A stretch of DNA of 41,230 bases from a virus. Positions 28,105-37,717 of the stretch are shown here, piece by piece. A program made the position numbers and the translations under genes. The DNA is taken from the IMG/VR virus record IMGVR_UViG_3300032895_000008, positions 1-41,230 of that record; one strand, 5' to 3'. Position 1 is the stretch's first letter. The number at the start of each line of letters is the position of its first letter. Below the pieces are notes generated by a model. It did no database searches. It saw nothing but the letters and a program-made list of their open reading frames with translations, and was not told the DNA's origin.

Positions 28105-30477
28105 TCAGGCGGTGTCCGGGAACTCGACGTACAGCCCATCGATGGTGATGTCCGAGGCGGTAGCGGTCCCGGTCGCCGTGACCGACAAGGTGTTGGTGTT
28201 CAAGGTATTGACCGACCCTGCGCTCGAGTTGCTCAAGGCGATCGCCCCGTTGAACGCCCCGTAGCAGGAATAATCGGCGAAGCCTGCCGTGCCGGCCACG
28301 GCGCAGGTCACGATTCCGTCGATATTCCACTGCGCCGCGGACGAGGCGCCGGTCAGGGTTCCTAAAAGCGCCAGGGTCCCGAACAGGATCGAAAGCTGCT
28401 TGTTGTCGGCGTTCGCGGCGGTCGTCCCCCAGACGCGAAACTTAAAGCAGGCGCGCGCGTAGTTGAACTTCGCCGGCGGGATCGCAAGAGCCATGTTCGC
28501 GGGCGTGGCGGTGGCGGAGACTTGCGCGGAGTTGTTGAGATACGGCAGATTCTCGCGCCCCACCTGGGTGGGAAATGAGAAGCCCGATACATCCCACAGG
28601 TAATAGCTCTGGATGGTGTTCTTGCGCACCACCAGGGTCGCGGACTGGCTCCCCGACACAAAACCGATGCCGGTCGTCAGGGTCGAGTTGCCGCTCGTGT
28701 TCTTGTAGGCGGTGCCGACCGAGGCATTTAAGTTGTTGTTGATGTCGTTGCCGACGATCGTCACGTTGCCGAAGAGCGAGCCGCCACCGTCGACCAAGAT
28801 GCCGTAACACACGGGCGACGGGGTGCCCGAGCCCGCCGCCGCGGCGTAGCCGACGTTGTAGATCGAGTTCGAGCGGATCGAGAGATTGTTGCCGTTGCCG
28901 ATCTCGATCACCATGCCGTTGCCGGTGACGTTCCAGATCTCATTGCCCGACACCATGGTCGCATACGGCCCGATGGTCTGGCCGAGCTGAATGCCGTTCG
29001 AGCCCGAGGAGTACCCGGCGCTCCCGATATCCGAGATGGTCACCCCCTGGATGGTGGTCGCATAGCCTTCCGAGAGCGTCGAGTTGTAGTCGGTCCCGAT
29101 GCCTCCCTGGCCGCAGCGGCGCACGGTACCCCCCTGGATCGTGAGCTGCGCCGTGCCGTGCTCATGCCCCAGGCCCCAGACATCATGTACATGACAGTCT
29201 TCGAACACGAGATCGCTGGCCGAGGCATAGCAGTTGAAGCCGTCCTCCTGGCAGTAGCGGGCGATGCAGCCGTAGAAGCGCCCGCGCTCCAGGGTGTAAT
29301 AGACCGAGGAGACGGTGGCCCCGCCGATGATGATGCCCGCCATCGGAAAGCCCTCGGCGATCACGTTCCTAATCGTGGCATCGGTGATGTTGTAGCCCGG
29401 CGGCCCCGAGCCCCCCTGATAGGTGCCGGCGTGGAAGTTCAGGCCCTGGATGAAGGAGCTCGCATTGGCGGCGCTCCCGGTCGAGAAGGAGAGCGTGAAG
29501 GGGGCGACCGGACCGGTGATGCGAAAGTCCGCAAGCGTCAGGTTCGACTGCGTGCCGCCCCAGGGCTGTACATTGACGATGGCCAAGGCCGAGGGCACCA
29601 CCTGCGAGACCGAGATGCTGGAGATGATCTGCGAGGTGACACCGACCCCGGTCATCGAGAAGTCGGACTTGGTGATGACGAAGGCGCCGGTCCCGGGATT
29701 GGGAAGCGAAAGCGTTGAGTTCCAGGTGGGATACACGATCTGGTTGAGCAGGAACGTGCCCGCCGGAATGGTCATGAAGCTGTTGGCGTTGTGCGCCTGC
29801 TGAAAAGCCGAGGTCGAATCCGCAATGCCCGTGGGGTCCGCCCCATAGCGCAGCACGTTGCCGTAGTAATAGCCGTAGTTCGTCGGCGTCACGCCCGCCG
29901 CGGTCTCGGCCGCGCTGATCGGATAGAAGGGCTGGCTCTGGATCGACACCAGCTGCCACTCGCTCGTTGCCGCCACCCACTCGAAGCGGTACAGGCCGTT
30001 CGCCTGCAGCATGCCGGAGGCCATGGCATTGCCGCCGGGCTGCACCGCCGGGTAGCCGGCATCGCCCTGGAAGAAGATCTCGGTGGCGCCCGTGTTGGTG
30101 GCCGCAACGTATACCTCGAGCTTGAGACCATCGTACTTCTGCGCCGGGTACTGACTCCCCGAGACGGTGACATTGTTCGCGGTGCCCGAGTCGAGCGCCT
30201 TGACGAAGCCCATGGGGTCCAAGAACTGCACCGGGCTTCGCACCTTGTAAGGCGTCCCCTTGTAGGTGTAGGTGAGGATGTAGGCCCCGTCGGGGGCGAA
30301 AAAGCTCACTTGGCCGGTGATGTCGGCCGACACCACCGAGCCTGCGATCGGGGAGACCGTGCCGTTGCTCGAGTAGATCGTGGCGGCGCCGCCGCCGGGG
30401 TAGGCGGTGACCGTGACGGTCGCGCCCAGGAGCGAGTTGCCGGAGTCATCGGTCAGGGTGTCGAAGAACTGCAGCAT
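28105..30477 (-). CDS. Tailspike with beta-helix
   Basis: ATG 30477, 790 residues. The N-terminal 190 residues are an adhesin-like attachment region. NVLRYGADPTGIADSTSAFQ near 228-247 is the typical opening of right-handed parallel beta-helix (pectate-lyase-like) spikes, followed by repeated rungs such as VVSGNEIWNVTGNGMVIEIG. The C-terminal part (about 640-790) is a separate domain (ARACFKFRVWGTTAANADNK). It likely binds and degrades a surface polysaccharide of the host. Confidence 0.85.
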   Translation of the reverse strand: MLQFFDTLTDDSGNSLLGATVTVTAYPGGGAATIYSSNGTVSPIAGSVVSADITGQVSFFAPDGAYILTYTYKGTPYKVRSPVQFLDPMGFVKALDSGTANNVTVSGSQYPAQKYDGLKLEVYVAATNTGATEIFFQGDAGYPAVQPGGNAMASGMLQANGLYRFEWVAATSEWQLVSIQSQPFYPISAAETAAGVTPTNYGYYYGNVLRYGADPTGIADSTSAFQQAHNANSFMTIPAGTFLLNQIVYPTWNSTLSLPNPGTGAFVITKSDFSMTGVGVTSQIISSISVSQVVPSALAIVNVQPWGGTQSNLTLADFRITGPVAPFTLSFSTGSAANASSFIQGLNFHAGTYQGGSGPPGYNITDATIRNVIAEGFPMAGIIIGGATVSSVYYTLERGRFYGCIARYCQEDGFNCYASASDLVFEDCHVHDVWGLGHEHGTAQLTIQGGTVRRCGQGGIGTDYNSTLSEGYATTIQGVTISDIGSAGYSSGSNGIQLGQTIGPYATMVSGNEIWNVTGNGMVIEIGNGNNLSIRSNSIYNVGYAAAAGSGTPSPVCYGILVDGGGSLFGNVTIVGNDINNNLNASVGTAYKNTSGNSTLTTGIGFVSGSQSATLVVRKNTIQSYYLWDVSGFSFPTQVGRENLPYLNNSAQVSATATPANMALAIPPAKFNYARACFKFRVWGTTAANADNKQLSILFGTLALLGTLTGASSAAQWNIDGIVTCAVAGTAGFADYSCYGAFNGAIALSNSSAGSVNTLNTNTLSVTATGTATASDITIDGLYVEFPDTA

Positions 30478-30478
30478 G

Positions 30479-31570
30479 TCAGTAGAGCCTCGTGAGGAGG
30501 AGACAGCTCCCCGCCTGCATGGTGGTCGGGTTCGCGCTCGAGGAGTCCTGCGCAAACTGCACCTGAAAGGTGCCGTTGGCGGTGATGTTCAGGATGAAAT
30601 CGACGTTCACCTCATCGCCCGTCGTATCGGAGATCGCCGCCGCGGTGAACGCCGTCCCGATGGTGAAGTACTCGACCGCGGCCGAGCCGTTCGAGCTTGC
30701 GAGCCCGACGCTCGAGGTGTTGCCGCCCAAGGATCCGGAGAAGGTGAAATTCACCTTGTAGCCCTGGCCCGTGCCTGAGCCCCCGAGGAGCGCGAGGCGC
30801 GCCTGCACCAGCATGCCGATGGTGCCCGAGAGGTTGAACAGGAGCTGCGTGTCGTTCACGAGCACGGTCGAGCTCGCGACCGACTGCGGGGCGGTCTTGG
30901 TGATGACGTGCGGCACGCCCATCTGCACCATGCGCAGCCAGCGTCCCGCGCTCGCGCTCGCCACGCTGTTCGGCTTCAAGACCGTGAGATTGTCATCGCT
31001 CAAGGTCGAGGTCGGCACCCAGATGAAAGGACCGCCGAAGTTATCATCCACCTGCGCCTGGCCCTGCATGATCGCTGTCAGCACCTGCCCCGAAACCAAG
31101 GAGGGGGCGTTCGCGGCGCGCACATCGCCGAACACGTCATAGGTCTTGACGGCATTCGCGACGTAGTCGACCCCGCCCGCGGGCCCGGAGCCCGAGGAGG
31201 TGGTATTGACCGGACTTGCGAGCTCGGTGGCGAGCGAGCTCGACTGATTGGTGAGATCTCCGATCGCCGACATGTTGTCGAGCTGATCCAAGAAGTTCCC
31301 GTTCTGATCGTAAGCGACGAACTTGACGATCGTGCCGCCCGGCACCCAGAAGGCCACCGGCGCGCCGGAGGAGCTCACCGGGCGCCCGGTCGAGGAGAGA
31401 GTCAGCGGGTTCGCATTTGCCACCGTGCCCGTGTTGTCGGTGTAGGTCGTGACGGGGGTCGTCGTGCCGCCCTCGTAGGTGTAGATCGCGCCCTGCTGCG
31501 CCATCACCCCTAGGTTCGTGAACCACTGCAGGATCACCGACATCGGCAGCATGTAATAGGTCGTTGCCAT
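30479..31570 (-). CDS. Tail fibre or spike adaptor
   Basis: A 363-residue protein one base upstream of the tailspike start. Residues about 15-105 contain GVMAQQGAIYTYEGGTTTPV then NANPLTLSSTGRPVSSSGAP and FVAYDQNGNFLDQ, the common N-terminal domain of P22-like tail fibres and spikes that attaches to the tail. The rest is beta-rich and ends in a compact domain (LNITANGTFQVQFAQD). It likely joins the spike to the virion or forms a second receptor-binding protein. Confidence 0.78.
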   Translation of the reverse strand: MATTYYMLPMSVILQWFTNLGVMAQQGAIYTYEGGTTTPVTTYTDNTGTVANANPLTLSSTGRPVSSSGAPVAFWVPGGTIVKFVAYDQNGNFLDQLDNMSAIGDLTNQSSSLATELASPVNTTSSGSGPAGGVDYVANAVKTYDVFGDVRAANAPSLVSGQVLTAIMQGQAQVDDNFGGPFIWVPTSTLSDDNLTVLKPNSVASASAGRWLRMVQMGVPHVITKTAPQSVASSTVLVNDTQLLFNLSGTIGMLVQARLALLGGSGTGQGYKVNFTFSGSLGGNTSSVGLASSNGSAAVEYFTIGTAFTAAAISDTTGDEVNVDFILNITANGTFQVQFAQDSSSANPTTMQAGSCLLLTRLY

Positions 31571-32896
31571 CTACTCGTACTCCCAGTCGGTCGCGATGCC
31601 GTGGCGCTTTAACTTCGGGATCTCGGTCTCGAGCTTCTCGCCGATGTCATCGCGGTAGATCATGTTCGGCACGTGCAGGTCTTTGAGCGTGTCGTAGGCG
31701 CGCTGGCAGGCGCGCTTGACGCTCTTGCCGGTGCCGGTCACTACCACGAGATAATCGCCGGTGGTGGTCCAGGTCGGCTTGGTCGTCACCTCCTCGCCGG
31801 CCATCACCGGCTGCGGGGCAATCTTCACCGCCTGGGGCGACAAGTACGGCAGGTTCTCCCGGGTCACGCCGTAGATCGGGATGCCCTCGACCTCGGCTTT
31901 GGTGAGAGTACTGTACGGATAGTCAGGCTGCGCGAGCACGATGCCGCAGGCGTGCCGGGTGGCGGCTTTGAGGGTGTCCTTGCCGTTGCAGGCATCGAGC
32001 ATCCACTCGACCGGGTCGCCTAAGTGGGTCTGCCACATGATGTTCGCGGCGGGCCAGCCTAAGCGCGTGGTAAATTCCAGCGGCCAGCAGCGCCCCTCGT
32101 CGTCCACAATGCAGTTCACGTCGATATCGCCCAAATGACCGATCGCGACCAGCTTTTCCTCGAGCGGTGCAAGGACCTCCTGAAACAGCTTCGATTCGCC
32201 GGCGGTGTACTTCATTACCGTACCGGCCTCGCCGCAGTTGGGCCCGCAGTTGCCGGAGAGGAGCTTCTTAAATTCGAAGTTCTCGTTCGGGGGGCCGACC
32301 CAGCCGTGGGTGCCCATCCATCGGGAGACCCCGACCTCGATGCCGTCAATCACTTCCTGCAGCATCACGGGCCCCTTTGGGTCCATTTTCAGCTTCTGCC
32401 AGCGCTCGAGGCGGGCGATGAGGTCCGCGGCCGACTTGCCGACGTAGCTCAGACTCTTGTCCTCCTCGTCTCCGAGCGTCTTAAAAACGAACCGCCCGCC
32501 CGTCTTCCGCACGTGAGCTTCCGCCTGCTCCAGGGACTTAAATTCCTGGGCGGTTGGAGTAGCGATGCCGGCGGTCTTGAAGAACTCCATACCGCGAGCG
32601 CGGTCAATCTCGAGCGCCGCTGACTTGGCCGAGGGGCCAAAGACGCGGATCCCTTCCTTACGCAGGTGATCGAACTTCGGGATGAACTCGTGGTTGCCGG
32701 TCGGCACGATGAGATTCGCCCAGCGCGCGTGCTCGAGCCAGCTCTTGACCCGCTCGACGCCCTTGAAGCCGTCCCCGGTGGTCGGGTGATTCTCCTTCGA
32801 GTACCAGATCTTGACCTCGTGGCCCGCCTTCGCGGCGCGAATGCCGAGCGGTAAGCCTTCCCCGACCGAGTCCATGTTCACGATCAGCACCTTCAC
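31571..32896 (-). CDS. PurD-like ATP-grasp ligase
   Basis: A 441-residue enzyme. FGPSAKSAALEIDRARGMEF near 86-105 followed by GRFVFKTLGDE, PVMLQEVIDGIEVGVSRWM near 177-195 and DIDVNCIVDDEGRCWPLEFT near 260-280 match the ATP-grasp fold of phosphoribosylamine-glycine ligase (GARS), and the C-terminal end includes VTGTGKSVKRACQRAYDTL. The substrate site of PurD near the N-terminus (Gly-Gly-Arg-Glu-His) is replaced by NMDSVGEGLPLG, so the amine acceptor is probably different. No other purine gene is nearby. Placed between tail fibre and ejection proteins, it may modify a virion component. Fold firm, substrate unknown. Confidence 0.8.
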   Translation of the reverse strand: MKVLIVNMDSVGEGLPLGIRAAKAGHEVKIWYSKENHPTTGDGFKGVERVKSWLEHARWANLIVPTGNHEFIPKFDHLRKEGIRVFGPSAKSAALEIDRARGMEFFKTAGIATPTAQEFKSLEQAEAHVRKTGGRFVFKTLGDEEDKSLSYVGKSAADLIARLERWQKLKMDPKGPVMLQEVIDGIEVGVSRWMGTHGWVGPPNENFEFKKLLSGNCGPNCGEAGTVMKYTAGESKLFQEVLAPLEEKLVAIGHLGDIDVNCIVDDEGRCWPLEFTTRLGWPAANIMWQTHLGDPVEWMLDACNGKDTLKAATRHACGIVLAQPDYPYSTLTKAEVEGIPIYGVTRENLPYLSPQAVKIAPQPVMAGEEVTTKPTWTTTGDYLVVVTGTGKSVKRACQRAYDTLKDLHVPNMIYRDDIGEKLETEIPKLKRHGIATDWEYE

Positions 32897-35079
32897 GGCT
32901 CACGGCTCTGGGTGGGCCCCAAGGCCCCGACATCGCGCGCCGCGCGCAAGGTGGTCAAGCGCGCGCGGGTGGCGGCGTTTCGCGCCGCGGCGCGCCGCTC
33001 GGCCTCCTCGGCCGCGCTCTGAAGCGGGGTCTTGACCGCCTCGTCAACCTCGCGCGCCGCCTTGCCGCGCTCGGTCAGGGACTTCACCCCCTCTTTCACG
33101 CCGCGCGCGAGATTGCCGAACGGGATGTAGTGCGCGAGATGCTTCTCGGCGAGCACCAGGGCATTGGGAACAGTGCCCGACTCGGTCACCCGGCCGGCAG
33201 GCTCGGTGCGAGTGATCTTGGCCGCGCGCAAGATCCGATAGAGCTCATCGGTGGTCGATTTGCCCAAGATCTCGGTCAGCCGATCGCGCCCGACCGCATT
33301 GATCCCCTTACGGAGCGCTGCGGCGGTGAGTACCTGGCGCTCCGCCTCATCGGTCGCAACGACATTGCGGGCGTCCTCCAAGATGCGGTTCACGGTCTCG
33401 CCTTGCAGGTCGCGCCAGGCACGGCGGCCCTCGAAGCGCGCGGCCTTATCCCCGCCGGTGAGGAGTGAGCGCTTGACCTGGCGGATCTGCTCGATCGAGC
33501 CTTTGGCAATGGTCTGCGCGGTCTTCTCGAGGGCGAGGGAGCGATCGCCCGCCTTGTTGGTCACGAGCTTTTTGATGATCCCCTGATCCTTGAACTCCGC
33601 CTGGTGCTCCCGATACGCCTTGTTGGCCGCTTTCCAGGCCTTCGCCCCTTCCGGGACCTCCTCCATGGCCTTGTCGATCGCCCGCACCACCTGGCCCGCG
33701 TAGTAGCCGTCCGTGCCGCCGGCGCGCGCAATGCCGCCCGCCTTCTCGCGCAGGTCATGGAGCTCTTTCAAGGTCGCGTTCTCAAGCTTCGGGACCTCGC
33801 CCTCGGGAGTCTTGAGTGTGCGGGCGGCGCGCGAGAGCCATCCCTGCATGAAGCCTAAGTGCTGGATCTCTGGGTTCGCCTCGAGCATCTCGTGCAAGGG
33901 GGCGACCGAAACGCGTGCATCGGGCTCTGTCTCGCGCGCCTTCTTGTAAAGCGCGTCATAGCGGGCTTTGCTCGCTTTCGCCTTGGCGCGGATCGAGCCC
34001 TGCACCGAGCGCCCCACCTCCTCGGCGCCCTTGGTCGGAGCACGCACCGAGGGGCCCGAGGGGGCTCCCTCCTCGGCAGGGTCGTGCAATCCGCCGCGAA
34101 GCCCGGCTTTGCGCCCCCTCAGAATCTCCAGATTCGCTTGAATGTCTCGATTTGCTCGTATGTCCGTCTGCCGGATGGGCTCACCCGCATCCGTTTTCGA
34201 AGCGACCGCTTCTCGACGTAGGTCCGGACTGCTCCTGGTAAGTTTTGCCCGGGTGGTGGTGACGGGCACGCGCAGGCCTTTAAGGAGCGCCTCGCGCTTG
34301 AGAGCTTCGGGATCGAGACCGGAGAAGTCCCCGCTCTCGCGCGCAATCGCCGTGAGGCGATCCTTGATCTCAGCAGCCACACGAGTCCAATCAAGGCCAA
34401 TGCTTCGGGCATAGCTCGCCGCCTTCTGCTCTGCCGCCGTTCCACGTGAAGCGGCCGCAGCCGCACTCTCACCCTCGCCGGCGCGTGCCGCCGCCCGCGC
34501 GGCACCCCCGGCCCCTGCAATCATCGGGAGCGCCTGGATCCCGGTGTTCACCCCTGCGCCTAAGACCGGCGAGCCCGTGACTTCGGCCGTCTTGCGCCCG
34601 GCGACGTCCGCCGCTTCGCCTAAGAGCTTGAAAGGCGCCGAGATCGCCCCGGTGATGCCCGCGCCGATCGCGCTCCTCGGCGTATAGGCGGTGGCGCCTT
34701 GCACCTGCGCCACCCGATCCGCCGCACTCATGCCGGACCGGGCGCCCAAGCCTTCAGCCCCCAAGTTGTAGGCTCCCTGGCCGATCCCCGCGAGGCCTCC
34801 CGCCACCGATCCCACCACCCCGCTCCCGGCGGCAAGCGCCGCATCCGCAATCGCGCCCGTCGGGCTGGCGTTCACCGCCCGGGTCCAGCGCTGGTCGAGC
34901 ACTTGCCCGACCGAGGGCTGCGCCGCTCCTGGAGCTTTAGCGGCGGTTTTAGGAGGGGTCTTTGCTGCACCTCCCTCGCCCTTGGTCAGGTCGGCGACCG
35001 TCGCGTCGAGTTGCTCCTGCGTGTCGAAGGTGACGCGCGCGCGGCGTCCGTCGGGGAGGGTGACGAGAGCGATGCCCAT
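32893..35079 (-). CDS. Large internal virion or ejection protein
   Basis: A 728-residue protein, ATGA overlap with the ligase gene. The N-terminal Ala/Gly-rich stretch (AALAAGSGVVGSVAGGLAGI, about 80-99) looks membrane-active, and the rest is helical with Arg/Lys/Ala. Large, helical, membrane-active proteins in this place of podoviral genomes are ejected with DNA and line the channel through the envelope. No peptidoglycan hydrolase motif was found. Confidence 0.7.
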   Translation of the reverse strand: MGIALVTLPDGRRARVTFDTQEQLDATVADLTKGEGGAAKTPPKTAAKAPGAAQPSVGQVLDQRWTRAVNASPTGAIADAALAAGSGVVGSVAGGLAGIGQGAYNLGAEGLGARSGMSAADRVAQVQGATAYTPRSAIGAGITGAISAPFKLLGEAADVAGRKTAEVTGSPVLGAGVNTGIQALPMIAGAGGAARAAARAGEGESAAAAASRGTAAEQKAASYARSIGLDWTRVAAEIKDRLTAIARESGDFSGLDPEALKREALLKGLRVPVTTTRAKLTRSSPDLRREAVASKTDAGEPIRQTDIRANRDIQANLEILRGRKAGLRGGLHDPAEEGAPSGPSVRAPTKGAEEVGRSVQGSIRAKAKASKARYDALYKKARETEPDARVSVAPLHEMLEANPEIQHLGFMQGWLSRAARTLKTPEGEVPKLENATLKELHDLREKAGGIARAGGTDGYYAGQVVRAIDKAMEEVPEGAKAWKAANKAYREHQAEFKDQGIIKKLVTNKAGDRSLALEKTAQTIAKGSIEQIRQVKRSLLTGGDKAARFEGRRAWRDLQGETVNRILEDARNVVATDEAERQVLTAAALRKGINAVGRDRLTEILGKSTTDELYRILRAAKITRTEPAGRVTESGTVPNALVLAEKHLAHYIPFGNLARGVKEGVKSLTERGKAAREVDEAVKTPLQSAAEEAERRAAARNAATRARLTTLRAARDVGALGPTQSREP

Positions 35080-35080
35080 A

Positions 35081-36508
35081 TCAGCCGATGATCTCGACCG
35101 TGGCGCCCGAGGGGTGCTGGTACTTGGCGCCGGGCTTCAATTGCGCACCGGTGACTTGGGCCGGTGGCGGGCCGCCCCCGCCGCCCGTGCCGGGGATGGA
35201 GCTTCCTGAGGTCTCGGCGATCGAGCGGTCGGCCGCCTCGCGCGCACCGGCGGCCTCTTCCTTGACCGACTGCACCAAGGTGTGGATAGCCTGATCGGAA
35301 AGCCGCTGGTCGAACAATTCGTGGATGTGCGCGCGCTTCTCGGTGTCGGTCCCGCCACGCGCGGCGAGCTGGTCGTAGGCGTTGTTGAGGGCGTTGAGCT
35401 TCGCCTTCAGGCGCAGGAGCTTGGGGTCTGAGAGCTGCTTCTCGCTCGCCTGGCGGATCTGGTTTAGGGTGAGACTCACCCCGCGCGGCAGATCCTTCGA
35501 GGCCTCGAGCACCTGATCGCCGAAGGTGTCGAGCTCGTTCGCGGCGAGCGAGACCTTGCCGATCTGCCCGCCGGCGGTCGCGGCCGCCTTGGTCTCGGCG
35601 GTGAGCTTGAGCTTGCCGCTCTTGATGCCCTCGGCGATCTCATCGGGGCTCAAGTCCGGGTGCTTGCGCAAAAGGCCATCGAGGGTCGAGCGGATCTGCG
35701 CCTGGGAGCGCAGGCCCGCGGGGAGTGAGACGTTCTTGTCGGCGAGCGAGGCGAGCAAGTTCGACTCGGTATCCGTGAACCCTTGGGCTTTCGCCTTGGT
35801 GGCGGTCTCCATGGCGAGGTCGTGGCGCTCTCGTTCGTCTTCGCTCCGCTCCTTCGTTGCCTCGCCCTTCGCCTGCGTGTCAGCCTTGAACTGTTCGAGG
35901 CGCTGCTTGATTTGCGCCTGGCCCTGCTTCGATTTGGCCTCCCAAGACTCAAGCGTCGCGAGCGTGAAGGGCTGGGAGCTCACCATCTTCAGCTGATCGT
36001 CGGGAAGCGCGGGCTTGCCGTCAGGAAGGCGCTCGGCACGCAAGGACTGGATCGCCGCCGGCATGCGCTGCGTGATGAGAGCGTTCACATCCAAGTCCGA
36101 CCCGCCGTTGTTCTTGAGCTGCCGCGCCTCGGCGATCACTCCATCCAAGGTCGAGACGATCATGTCCTGGCGCTTCTCGGCGAGGGTGTACATCTGCAGC
36201 TGCTGGGCAATCTGCCCGGACTGGTACTGCTGGCCTTGCTTGAGCAAGTCCATCGAGGCGCGCGGGGAGACCTTGTTCACCCGGGCGGCGGTCGCGGCGA
36301 GGCCCTCGGGGGTCGAGTAGTCGGAGTCCTTCAAGATCGCCTTGACCTTGGCCGCATCGGCCGCTTCTTCCTTGGCGGCGCCCAACTGCAGAGCGTTCAA
36401 TTGATTGCGATCGGTCATCTCCTTGAGCGCCATCGCCTTGCCAATGGAGCCGGGGACGTCGGCCTGGTTCTGGCTGATCGAGAGGATGTTGCTCGCGGGG
36501 ACGGACAT
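35081..36508 (-). CDS. Internal virion or ejection protein
   Basis: A 475-residue, mostly helical protein with long coiled coils (about 180-240) and a Gly/Pro-rich linker near the end (PGTGGGGGPPPAQVTG) before a small C-terminal domain (GAKYQHPSGATVEIIG). Composition and position match the middle ejection protein of P22-like phages. Function by position. Confidence 0.68.
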   Translation of the reverse strand: MSVPASNILSISQNQADVPGSIGKAMALKEMTDRNQLNALQLGAAKEEAADAAKVKAILKDSDYSTPEGLAATAARVNKVSPRASMDLLKQGQQYQSGQIAQQLQMYTLAEKRQDMIVSTLDGVIAEARQLKNNGGSDLDVNALITQRMPAAIQSLRAERLPDGKPALPDDQLKMVSSQPFTLATLESWEAKSKQGQAQIKQRLEQFKADTQAKGEATKERSEDERERHDLAMETATKAKAQGFTDTESNLLASLADKNVSLPAGLRSQAQIRSTLDGLLRKHPDLSPDEIAEGIKSGKLKLTAETKAAATAGGQIGKVSLAANELDTFGDQVLEASKDLPRGVSLTLNQIRQASEKQLSDPKLLRLKAKLNALNNAYDQLAARGGTDTEKRAHIHELFDQRLSDQAIHTLVQSVKEEAAGAREAADRSIAETSGSSIPGTGGGGGPPPAQVTGAQLKPGAKYQHPSGATVEIIG

Positions 36509-36520
36509 GATGTTCTTCCT

Positions 36521-37228
36521 TTAATACTGCGGCACTTCGGGTGTGGGCGGCACATAGCTTTGCTGCCAGCCCGCCCCGCCCCCGCCGATCGAGCCGTAGG
36601 GTGCGGCCTGGGCGTTCAAGGCCTGCAGCGCCGAGAGCGTCGTGTAATTGTTGATGCCGGAGCTCGCCGTGTTGGCAAGGCCCGCCGCGGTCGCCGAGTC
36701 AATCGCCGCCAAGTTGTTGCCCTGGCCGATCGCGATGTTGCCTAAGTTCGAGGCCCCCTGCTGCACGTTCGCCGCCTGACCGGCCGCGGCGGCTTGACCC
36801 AAAGTCACGGCGTTGCCGGTGTTCGCGACCGCGTTCTGATAGGTCTGATCGGCGAGCCCGGTGTTGTACTGATCGAGCGCCGCCAAAGTATTGCCCGATA
36901 CGCCGCCTTGCGCGCTCGCGGCATTCAAAATCCCCTTCTCGCCCTGCGCCTGGGTGAACTGATACCCAGGCGTCGCCTGCAGCGCCGCAAGCGTCGTGTT
37001 GGCATTGGCGTTGGGGCCGATCCCTAAAAGCGCCTCGTACTGCGGGAGCGCGGTCGTCCCTAAGCCTCGGTAGGGCGCGGAGAGTGCGGCCTCTTGCGTC
37101 AAGGCGCTTTGCTGCTCGCTCGCGGCCGTTTGCGCGGCCTGGGTGGTCGCGCCGGCGGCCTCGGAGCCTGCGACCGCGGTACCGGTGGCCGCGACCGCGG
37201 CGCCGGCAATGACTGCTGCTGCGACCAT
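36521..37228 (-). CDS. DNA-transfer/ejection-type protein
   Basis: A 235-residue Ala-rich protein. The N-terminus is a hydrophobic, membrane-inserting-like stretch (VAAAVIAGAAVAATGTAVAG). TPGYQFTQAQGEKGILNAAS near 90-109 followed by AQGGVSGNTLAALDQYNTGL and ADQTYQNAVAN is a pattern widespread in phage injection proteins (P22 gp7/gp20-like region). It is probably packed in the head and ejected into the host envelope. Confidence 0.75.
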   Translation of the reverse strand: MVAAAVIAGAAVAATGTAVAGSEAAGATTQAAQTAASEQQSALTQEAALSAPYRGLGTTALPQYEALLGIGPNANANTTLAALQATPGYQFTQAQGEKGILNAASAQGGVSGNTLAALDQYNTGLADQTYQNAVANTGNAVTLGQAAAAGQAANVQQGASNLGNIAIGQGNNLAAIDSATAAGLANTASSGINNYTTLSALQALNAQAAPYGSIGGGGAGWQQSYVPPTPEVPQY

Positions 37229-37234
37229 GAGCGC

Positions 37235-37717
37235 TTATCCTCCCAGCCACTGCGTGTAATAGACATCCGCCGGCTGCATCTTGAGCTCCTCGAACACGCG
37301 GCTTGCATCCTTGTGCCACTTCGAGCCCGCGTACCAGCGCTTCACCCCGCGCCGTATCGCTTCCTCGCGCACGGCCTCAAAGAGCTGCAGGGCCAGCATG
37401 TGGGCCTCCAATTGCGTGAGCGACTCTTGATCGCGGTACTGCGGGTGCAGCCAGAAAATATCCTGCTGCAGCGTCAAACACCCCTTGGAATGAAGCGCGG
37501 TGTCGACCATGCCGACGAAGTAGGCAATCACCTGGCCGCGATCGCGCAGCACCACGCACAGGATCTTGCCCATCTCCTCGAGCGCGAAGTACTTGGGATA
37601 ATCAGGGTCGAGGCCGACCTCCTCCTGGTGCAAGGCGAGCTCGGCGTGGTGCTCGCCGAAGTGCGCCTTGAGCTCCTCCATGTTGTCCGCCAGGCGCTCG
37701 ATGTGGGCGGTGATCAT
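37235..37717 (-). CDS. GNAT-family acetyltransferase
   Basis: A 160-residue enzyme. FVGMVDTALHSKGCLTLQQD (residues about 67-86) followed by IFWLHPQYRDQESLTQLEAH is the GNAT core, where the Gln/Arg-x-x-Gly/Ser acetyl-CoA loop is replaced by YRDQES. It continues RWYAGSKWHKDASRVFEELK near 126-145 and ends KMQPADVYYTQWLGG. Phage GNATs of this kind are common next to tail and ejection genes and have unknown targets. Proximity suggests acetylation of a virion protein. Confidence 0.78.
   Translation of the reverse strand: MITAHIERLADNMEELKAHFGEHHAELALHQEEVGLDPDYPKYFALEEMGKILCVVLRDRGQVIAYFVGMVDTALHSKGCLTLQQDIFWLHPQYRDQESLTQLEAHMLALQLFEAVREEAIRRGVKRWYAGSKWHKDASRVFEELKMQPADVYYTQWLGG

Noticed and set aside
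28105-31570. Diversity-generating retroelement at the tail genes
   Set aside because: No reverse transcriptase and no template/variable repeat pair was seen.
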